Virus record (IMG/VR): IMGVR_UViG_3300032046_000014
Location: 20,304 to 84,303 of that record
Length of the DNA: 64,000 nucleotides
Direction: 5' to 3' (one strand)
Source: a virus
Under the pieces are notes generated by a model that did no database searches, was not told where the DNA came from, and saw nothing but the letters and a program-made list of their open reading frames with translations. Position 1 is the stretch's first letter, and every line of letters starts with the position of its first letter. Below, in pieces: positions 24,944 to 32,500 of this stretch. The position numbers and the translations under genes were made by a program.

Positions 24944-26158
24944 CTACTCCTTCAAGTCTCTTATTTTGCCTTGGACATTGAAACGAGTGCAGATTATGTC
25001 TCCCATGGTCCTGTACAGGCCCTTGTCTCCGATGAAGTTGATTGCGAATGGGTTGCCGGTGCTGATGCCTGCCTCGAAGTATTGTGTTGGTTTTGCGACT
25101 TTGAAGAGCAAGTAGTCTGTGTCTAGGAAGTAGAGTCTGCTGAGTCCAGCTGGCGTTGCGCTTGGTTGGTCTTGCAGGTTGTTCTTGGTCGGAAGTATGG
25201 GTACTCCGTTGTAGGTTGCAACGATGAATCCGGCTGCGATGCCTTCAATTCCTCTGACTCCGCCGTAGGTTGGGACAACAGTCTTGTATTCGACGAATCT
25301 CTGTTGCGCCTGGAGCAGTCTCTGGACTGCTTTGAGTGTGTCGTATCCGGTTTGGATTATCTTGGGGGTTCCGCCTGCCTTCCAGATCTGTCGGAATATA
25401 TCGTCCAAAAGGTCTAGTGTGAGGCTTCTCAGGCTGCCTTTGGTTGCGTGGTAGCTGATGATGGCGTCTGCCCAGCTGTAGTTTGTGGCGTCTGACCTGT
25501 CTATTGTGGTTCCGTTCACGTACACGTCGTTGCTGACTACGTCTGGTGTGGTGGAGCCATCGGCCATGAAGCAGGTTCCATCTGATTCAACTTTTGCTGA
25601 AACAAGTCTGTCAATTGTTTGGATGTCATTGCCTTCTTGGACTGCTGTAGAGGCAACTCCTTCAGCGTTGAGCATGATGTTGATGTGTTCTGCGTGGTGC
25701 AGGCCCATGTATTCTCTCATCTGGCGCATGACATCGCCGAGTGAGTCGTCGATTCCACCCAAGTATTGTATCATTTCAGCTACGTTGAACGTGTGGCCCA
25801 CGATTTTTGGTTTGCTGTAGAGCTGTTTCCATGTTGGCTTTGTCGTGTCTGGCAATGCAGATCCTTCAGCAAGCCCGCCTGGAGCTACTGTGTATGACCC
25901 AACGGGTGGCACTGGAGCTCTTGCGGTTAGGACACGGAAGCCACTGTGGTCCCATACTGCTTTGGGCAGAAAAGCAAAAGTGTTGGCTTCAAGGTTGAGT
26001 TGTGACCATACTTTAGCGCCGTAGATTGGATTATAGATTCCGCCTTGCGTGGTTAGGATTGGTGCGTCTGCCTTCATTACGTCGGCTACGCCGAGACCGT
26101 AGTAGTATCGTTCCATATCTTCGAGGGTTTTGATTTCAAATATGCTTCTTCCTGACAT
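24944..26158 (-). CDS. Major capsid protein, HK97 fold
   Basis: A 404-residue protein directly after the protease/scaffold gene, as in HK97-type clusters. It shows the family pattern: an N-terminal arm region, FLPKAVWDHSGFRVLTAR, an E-loop-like GSYTVAPGGLAEGSALPD, the spine helix region (DDSLGDVMRQMREYMGLHHA), the P-domain and a late beta segment (GFIVATYNGVPILPT) typical of the A-domain. It is probably made abundantly: compact spacing and a GGGAGAG site precede ATG 26158. Confidence 0.85.
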   Translation of the reverse strand: MSGRSIFEIKTLEDMERYYYGLGVADVMKADAPILTTQGGIYNPIYGAKVWSQLNLEANTFAFLPKAVWDHSGFRVLTARAPVPPVGSYTVAPGGLAEGSALPDTTKPTWKQLYSKPKIVGHTFNVAEMIQYLGGIDDSLGDVMRQMREYMGLHHAEHINIMLNAEGVASTAVQEGNDIQTIDRLVSAKVESDGTCFMADGSTTPDVVSNDVYVNGTTIDRSDATNYSWADAIISYHATKGSLRSLTLDLLDDIFRQIWKAGGTPKIIQTGYDTLKAVQRLLQAQQRFVEYKTVVPTYGGVRGIEGIAAGFIVATYNGVPILPTKNNLQDQPSATPAGLSRLYFLDTDYLLFKVAKPTQYFEAGISTGNPFAINFIGDKGLYRTMGDIICTRFNVQGKIRDLKE

Positions 26159-26160
26159 GC

Positions 26161-28167
26161 TTATGCACTCTCCCGTAAGCGCGCTGCGCGCTGTTGATCA
26201 CTCATGTCATGGACTTTAGTCCATGGCAGCTCATGCAATGTCTGCAAGGTCAATGGTTGGCCGGGTGCAGCTGCACCTGGAGTTCCGGGCGTTTCCGGTG
26301 CGTTGTCGCCTGTGAATGCAGACTTTCTAACTGTTGCGCTTTGGCTCTTCAGAATATCAGCGGTTTTCTTGGCGATGCCATCAACATCGACGGCAGTGGC
26401 GCTCTTCTGTAAGGTTGCTACTGCTTTCGTTAGTTCAGCAACGGCTTTTCCGATGTCTGCGATTCTTTGAGAATCGCTCTTTTTGCGATGTTCCTCAATG
26501 TATCGTTTCAAGCCTGGAGGCATTTTGCCTTTTGCTTCAAGTCCCTCGAGAGTGGAGATGACTTCTGGGTCGTTGAGCATTTTCTCGTCTTCAGGAGGAT
26601 ATGGTAATTTGGTTTTGTCCTTGCCAGCAGCATCCTTAGCATCCTCGTCTTCTTCGTCCTCTTCCTCTCCTGGTTTCGCAGCAGCCTTTGCGGCGCCTTC
26701 TTTCTCGCCTGGCGGTGGATATTTGCCTGCCTTACAGCCAGCATCTTTGACTGCACCTTCCTTCGCTGCACCCTCTTTCTCGGGTTTCTCTTCATCCTCT
26801 GGTTTTGCAGCTTCTTTCTCTGGCTTTTCCTCTTCACCTGGCTTTACTTCAGCTTTGACTGCTCCCTCTTTTCCTTCAGAGGGCAGCATTGCTTCGAGCT
26901 CCTTGATTTTGGAGCGCATGGTCGCTATGTTCGGTCCCGTTGCAGAAGTTCCTGTTACTCCGCCTGTGTTTGGTCCTGTTCCAGTTCCTACGATTCCTGG
27001 TGTTCCAATTGTTTTTTCTACTTTGTCGGACATTTTTGAGTCCTCAGTGGTTGATGTTCGACCTTCTATGTTTTTAAGTGTTATGTTTGACTGAGCGCTA
27101 GACGGTTCGCCTGACTGTGACGTTTCTGCCTTTATCATGTCAACCCTACCGAGACTATCGCAAGGCACGAGTGCAAGATCAAATAGGGGCCTATAAGCAT
27201 CATGAGGCCCTCCTTCGTCGCCGAAGATGAATTCAAGTTTGTCCCAGAGCTCATTAGGCAATGCTTTGAGGATTCGTGTCTCAATATGTCTCCGCATAGG
27301 ATTGTCAGTATCCATTTTTATGAGCAAGTCAAAGTCGTTGCCTTCTCCTTTCTCCACACTGCTTCCGACTTGGCACACGAATTCTTTGCGGATGATGAGG
27401 CTTTTGCCCATGAGGTTCGGCAGAAAAGACAGCTCCTTCACGAGTTTCTCGCTGTTCTTCAGTTCTGCGCTTTTCTGCAGGAACATTTCTTCCGTGATGA
27501 GCCCATGGTCCAAGTAACTTTTGAGAACCTGGAACCCGCTCTCCGTGTTCTTGCCACGCTTGCAAACCGTAATCTCGTAAAGTTCAAGATCATCAATCTT
27601 CCAGAACGCGCCCGAACGTGCCTGCGCTACAAGAGTTTTTCCGCCGAGAGCCCGTCCGCCAATGCTGAAAGCGTTAAGTTCGCCCTTGTTAGCCATTTCC
27701 CAGACTTTGTCAGCGATTTCTATATCATCGCGTAATTCAGCGACCACATAGAGGCCCTTATCGTCGACGTGGCTCCAGTATTTCTTGCCTTCTGAATCTT
27801 CAACGGTTTCTTTGAGAAGGATTTTGCCGATGGTAATGTTGCTGTGTTCCAGGTTGATGTTAGCGTATTTTTCGCCGGCTGCCTTCATTCTGTCCCATGC
27901 TTTCTGCAAGGCGGGGATGGTGACAAGTTCGTTTTGTTTGTCGATAACTTCGACACTGGCGTAACCGTGGATGATTCTGCGTTTGCCGTCTTTCAGAAGT
28001 AATCCTGCGGCTGGAATATCGAATCGTATGTAGGCGGGGACGGGGGAGTCAACAAGCTCTTTCAGCAGAAGTTCGGTGATGGGATGTTCAAGGACCTGGC
28101 GTGCCATTGGGTCTCCGGCTAATGCGCTTTTCTCAAGCTCAGCCAAAAGTGTTGCAGCATTTGGCAT
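26161..28167 (-). CDS. Prohead protease - nucleotidyltransferase - scaffold fusion
   Basis: A 668-residue protein. Residues about 40-215 form an HK97-type prohead protease with His108 (INLEHSN) and Ser168 (LNAFSIGG). Residues about 250-345 hold a pol-beta-type nucleotidyltransferase pattern: VGSSVEKGEGNDFDLLI with Asp278 and Asp280, and a third acidic residue in FDLALVP (Asp330). Residues about 385-560 are a long Lys/Glu/Pro-rich scaffold-like tract, then a coiled, helical end. Protease plus scaffold in one chain is known in phages; the inserted transferase is unusual. It is the first gene after a late-type promoter. Confidence 0.75.
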   Translation of the reverse strand: MPNAATLLAELEKSALAGDPMARQVLEHPITELLLKELVDSPVPAYIRFDIPAAGLLLKDGKRRIIHGYASVEVIDKQNELVTIPALQKAWDRMKAAGEKYANINLEHSNITIGKILLKETVEDSEGKKYWSHVDDKGLYVVAELRDDIEIADKVWEMANKGELNAFSIGGRALGGKTLVAQARSGAFWKIDDLELYEITVCKRGKNTESGFQVLKSYLDHGLITEEMFLQKSAELKNSEKLVKELSFLPNLMGKSLIIRKEFVCQVGSSVEKGEGNDFDLLIKMDTDNPMRRHIETRILKALPNELWDKLEFIFGDEGGPHDAYRPLFDLALVPCDSLGRVDMIKAETSQSGEPSSAQSNITLKNIEGRTSTTEDSKMSDKVEKTIGTPGIVGTGTGPNTGGVTGTSATGPNIATMRSKIKELEAMLPSEGKEGAVKAEVKPGEEEKPEKEAAKPEDEEKPEKEGAAKEGAVKDAGCKAGKYPPPGEKEGAAKAAAKPGEEEDEEDEDAKDAAGKDKTKLPYPPEDEKMLNDPEVISTLEGLEAKGKMPPGLKRYIEEHRKKSDSQRIADIGKAVAELTKAVATLQKSATAVDVDGIAKKTADILKSQSATVRKSAFTGDNAPETPGTPGAAAPGQPLTLQTLHELPWTKVHDMSDQQRAARLRESA

Positions 28168-28194
28168 AATACATACCTGTTCTAGCGTGCAGTT

Positions 28195-28223
28195 GACTAT
28201 ATTTTTAACTGTTCTGTTGTAAC
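28195..28223 (-). promoter_or_regulatory. Late-type promoter, capsid operon
   Basis: The complement has GTTACAACAGAAC followed by a TATA box (TTAAAAATATAG), ending about 30 bases before ATG 28167. It differs from the tail-operon element at 16596-16624 in 4 of 29 positions. An ACAGGT ribosome site lies just before the start. Confidence 0.65.
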
Positions 28224-28267
28224 GGCAACACTTTTTAGTCTCGCATTACCACTACAACAAGATAATC

Positions 28268-28678
28268 ATGAAAGATGTTATCGGCATATTAGTTTGCAAC
28301 AGCCAGAAAGTGCTTGACCATAAATTGAAGGATGGTAAAAAGAGCGAACATTGCTATTGTTTTTGGAACATGACTCGTTTTCCTCGACGAATTCTCCAGC
28401 GCGTATTTCCTGAATCTATAGGTGCAGTTTCTGAAGCAGCAAAAGCGCCTGGCTTCGGATGGTATGCTGAAGATGATATAGGGGTTCCAGAGGATTTTGA
28501 GGTTCACCTTTACTTCGCAGTGAAGGGGCAAGTGCTGGGCTATTTTGTTTGTAAGGCAATGGGAGAACGGCATAGAACGCAGGAATTAAGATTTCACAGT
28601 GAATCATGGACTCCGATAAAACCAGTAACTATCAAGCCGAGCCAGGGATTCCGATACTTCAAGCATGACTTAGACTAG
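28268..28678 (+). CDS. ASCH/PUA-like hypothetical protein
   Basis: A 136-residue protein in a plus-strand island. A strand-rich centre (DFEVHLYFAVKGQVLGYFVC) and a late FHSESWTPIKPVTIKPSQGF ending in RYF resemble ASCH/EVE-type RNA-binding barrels in which a W-x-P-hh motif precedes a final Gly-Phe-x-Tyr-Phe. CTTTTTAGTC (28231-28240) could be its TATA, giving a nearly leaderless mRNA. The assignment is tentative. Confidence 0.45.
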   Translation: MKDVIGILVCNSQKVLDHKLKDGKKSEHCYCFWNMTRFPRRILQRVFPESIGAVSEAAKAPGFGWYAEDDIGVPEDFEVHLYFAVKGQVLGYFVCKAMGERHRTQELRFHSESWTPIKPVTIKPSQGFRYFKHDLD

Positions 28679-28707
28679 CGCGCATTTAATGGTTATAACA
28701 GCAAAGG

Positions 28708-29238
28708 GTGAAAAATACGGAACGTAAACTGAAATATCACTTGTTCCCTGAGCAAATCGTAAACTATGTTTGGCAAGGAAAGCAGTGTTCAGTACAAGGT
28801 ATTCATAAAGCCCTAGATATGGAATATGATAAAGAACACAAAACTTGGCTCAGATTTGAACAAAAACCTGACGACAGAGGATACTTCTGGTGGGAGGAAG
28901 CTGATCTTATTGCGATAGTTAAAGGGCAGAGATCATTCTCATGTGACATTTGCCGAAAAACATTTTCGCCAAAGAGAGTAGGCTTTCTTTCTTCCCAAAG
29001 GATAGTCGAACCTGCTTACTATGTTGGGTTACTCGATATGGAGGGTTGTACTCCTCCACCTTGGGGATACACTACTAAAATCTGCTTAGACTGCGCTTCG
29101 GAAATCTTCAAGGATGCCATAGTTTACAAGTGTGATCCAGATTCGGACTGGTGGTGCGGATGGCATTCAGAAGCACCGAAAATAGATAGACCAAAAATCA
29201 AGCTGATAGACGAATTATTCCCTTTTCTTTGCGGTTAA
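28708..29238 (+). CDS. Zinc-ribbon-containing hypothetical protein
   Basis: A 176-residue protein. CDICRKTFSPKR near residue 77 and ICLDCASEIF near residue 128 are CxxC pairs flanking a Trp/Pro/Tyr-rich insertion. GTG 28708 is 25 bases after CGCATTTAATGG, a TATA-like element, so a leaderless message is likely. No match to a known enzyme. Confidence 0.5.
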   Translation: MKNTERKLKYHLFPEQIVNYVWQGKQCSVQGIHKALDMEYDKEHKTWLRFEQKPDDRGYFWWEEADLIAIVKGQRSFSCDICRKTFSPKRVGFLSSQRIVEPAYYVGLLDMEGCTPPPWGYTTKICLDCASEIFKDAIVYKCDPDSDWWCGWHSEAPKIDRPKIKLIDELFPFLCG

Positions 29239-29289
29239 CTTAGTTTGTGCGAAAAGGATGAAAAGAATAGCGCGCGTATGAGGTATATT

Positions 29290-29577
29290 TCAATTCCGCA
29301 GAGATAGGAGCTGCTGGCGCACCGCCTTATTCCATCTGAGCTGCATAACGGCTCTGATGCTGATTTTCTGCATCTTAGAATTGCCACAGATAGGACATTT
29401 GTTTCCCCGACCAGTTTTATGGAAAAGAAATGGTATGGCATGACCCTTTTTTGAACTGTCCTCACAAGTACAGCATTTATAGACTGACAGTTTGTCTTGC
29501 ATTCGCCGACCTAGAAACTCCGTGGTTTTCGGCGTTTCCCTCTCCATTCCTAAAAACTTCTTCAAACTCATCTTCAT
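29290..29577 (-). CDS. Zinc-ribbon protein
   Basis: A 95-residue basic protein with CCTC near residue 36 and CPIC near residue 61, a classical zinc ribbon, followed by a basic helix (RAVMQLRWNKAVRQQLLSLR). ATG 29577 overlaps the stop of the giant protein (ATGA), so it is co-translated with it. It probably binds nucleic acid or the giant protein; unknown. Confidence 0.55.
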   Translation of the reverse strand: MKMSLKKFLGMERETPKTTEFLGRRMQDKLSVYKCCTCEDSSKKGHAIPFLFHKTGRGNKCPICGNSKMQKISIRAVMQLRWNKAVRQQLLSLRN

Positions 29578-32500
29578 CCCTCTATCGGCTTCTTTTCTTC
29601 TCCTGGGCTTTGGACCGGGGCTTCAGTCTCTCCCGCAAGTCTATAGTGGCCATCATCTTCATGTTTAATTGGGTCCATGGGTTGCTGATCGGATGGTCGA
29701 AAGGCAAGCCATCTAGGGCTGCCAGACGCAAGCTTAAGGAGCCGGAAGATCCATCTGCCCCGGAGGAGTTTTCCATAGAAGAAGTATTCGTGGAGATTGT
29801 TTCTTTGGACCCCGTACTTGAACGTGCCTTCTTCCAAAATCTCATAGAAACCACACCTGTTTGTTTCAGCTGCAGATCCTTCTCCGCCGAGAAGCACTGG
29901 TTTACGTAGGCCCTGGACGTCTAGCCAGCCTCTAGGAAACTTTTTGCTGCTCTGTTTAGGAATGGCCGGTTTGGCCGTGGTCATGCCCTTAATGCTGCCG
30001 CTGAAGAATCTCTGAGTTTTCTCCCAAGGATATGTGAGGAAAGTCCAGCCGATCATGCTTTTCGCGTCGCCTGTGTCCTGGCGAGTTTCCCAATGTTCAC
30101 GAAAACCGCCCACGCCCTTCCTTATTTCTTCAGGTTCAGAGTCTCCGAATTCGATGTCTGGCTCTTCAGACTTTGCTAAGTCAGGTTTCAATTGTTCCCA
30201 GACGTAACGTTCAGCCGAGCTTGGGTCTCTTGGTGCAGAAATGGCGTCTCCGGGCGGATTGCCGCCTGCGCTGCTAGGCGGAGAACCTGTGATCTTGATA
30301 TCGCCGGCAGTGTCTGGTTCTATTCTTTTCTCCTTGTTGATCTTGGGTCCATATGGAAAATGATGATGGACGATGAATGTGAAAGCTTTTCCATGCAGCC
30401 ATTCGGCCCCCTTGTAAAACTGGGCGGGATATGGATTGCCTTCCTTGGTCTCGGGCAGCTGAGGTTCAGCAGCTTTTTTCAGTCCTCCAGGCAATACGAA
30501 ACCATCATGTGCAGCGAGCACTGGCTTGTCATATTCTGCTTCCAACGCAATCTTTGACAAAGCTTCCGGCATATCCTCTTGCTTCACGCCCAAGTGTCCA
30601 ACATGGGTAATTATCACTTGGGGCACACCGTTTTTCTTCGCCTGTTTCAGACTATTCAAGATGCTTTGATGCCCATAATCTTCACCATCTTGCTCTCGAA
30701 CGATGTCTCGAGTGAGGCTTGCGCCGTCTATGATCCAGGTTTCCACACCGCCAAGCCACTTGTCACTTATTTCTAGGCAGTCGGGACTATAGAGTACGAT
30801 GCCGTTGATGCGGATGGCGAACGTTTGAACCTTCAAGCTGTGTTTAACTGGGAGCCAGCGGACCTTCACGTTTCCGATTCTGATGGCGTTATAGCTGCTG
30901 TAGAAGTGAAGTTCTCGATGACTCAGTTTCTCAGCGTATTCAGGACGCTGCTCACGTATGTCACGCCATATAGAACGGTGCATGTATATGGGCACGTCTT
31001 CAGACAGAAATTCCAGGCCGTCTATATGGTCCGGATGTGCATGAGTGACGCAGACTGCATCAAGGCGTGTTTGAACCTTCTCCGCGAGCTCCTTGCTTCC
31101 GCAGTCAAGCAGAACGTTCGTACCGCTGTTTTCGAATATGGCGCTTGCATTCAACCTTTTATCGGTGCGACACTGCTCATCATCGCAGTCTTTGCGCGGA
31201 AAAGTTTTCTCTCCGCTTGTACCGAGGAACCGGAGATTCCAGGTTGCAAGCTCAACCGCGTCGGCTGCTGCTCCCCGGCTCGGAGTCCATGTTACAGGAC
31301 CTTGCCGAGTTGATTCTTCGGGCGGCATCTGTTTTTCCGTCGGGTTAACGGGCGGCTTTTCAGACGAAAGAGGCTTTCCCGTTTTCGGGTCTGCTCTATG
31401 GCCAGTCCACGGCGGCCATAACTGTTTCTGCAGAGTGTCTATGCGTTCTTTCAGTTTTTCAGGGTCAGTTGCTGAGGCTCTCACGGTGGCGACCCAACCG
31501 TCTGCTTCTTCATCGACAGAGATTTTGTAGTTGCTGATGCCGATGCTTTCAAACAGGTTTTCTACTTGAGCTTTCCATTGTTGGGCTTTCGCGTATCCTT
31601 CGGGCCCTTTGAAGAAAACATGAGATGTCAATGATGTCTCGTCAGCGCGCATATACTGTAACGGTGTGATTTCATGGAAAGTATTGTCTGCAGGGTCGGG
31701 AACTCTTTCGCCGCCGCCCATTCCAGGAACGCCTATGACCCCACCGGGAGCATAAGTAAATCCGCCATTTGCTTTCGTCAGCTCTTCCTTTTCTAATGGT
31801 GTGTTATGGTTCATTCCGCGTTTTTCAATTTCTCTGGCGATGGCATCGTGAAGAGCTTTGACCGTTGGCTTATCATGCACTAGAGGTTTGCCGCTTTGCA
31901 GTGTGCTCCACCAAGCATGTGTGATTCTGTGATCATCGAGAAGGACGCGGTCATCAATCTTGGCCGGATCATACGTGTCTACGTCCTTGATTTTTGTTAT
32001 GCCAGCTGAACCTTCTGGACCCGTAGAATCTGCGCTGGGCTCGGGCTTCGTTGTCGTAGTCATGATGCCCTGGTCAAGTCTGCCCGGTTCAAACTGCTGT
32101 GAACCGCTGTCAGGATCAGATGCAAACTGTTTCTGAACTTTCTCATCATGCTGTTGAGAATGTTCTTTCCAGTGGACAGGAACTTCACCATCTGTGACTT
32201 TGTAGACTTTGCAAATGTCCTTCTCATGCGTGTAAGCAGCATCGTATTCGGGATCTTCTTTTTCCCAGGGACCGCCGGGCTCTTGTTTCCATTCTTCGAA
32301 GTCTTTGTCGCAGAACCAAGCGCGGCCCATTCCTTCAGCATAGAGTACGTCGACTGTCGGAGGGTCTTCGCAGCGCATGCATTTTTGGCGATTAGCCCTT
32401 TTTTCTATGTAGTCAGAGGCTTTCTTGAACTGGGTGATTTCTTCAGGTGTAGGAAGCGATCGTCCTGGACTAATCGGCGCCAGCATATGCAGATATCCTG

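Noticed and set aside
26483-27094. Ser/Pro-rich open frame of 203 codons on the plus strand
   Set aside because: It is the reverse complement of the Lys/Glu/Pro-rich scaffold tract of the protease gene; no ribosome site, and the opposite frame has clear protein motifs.
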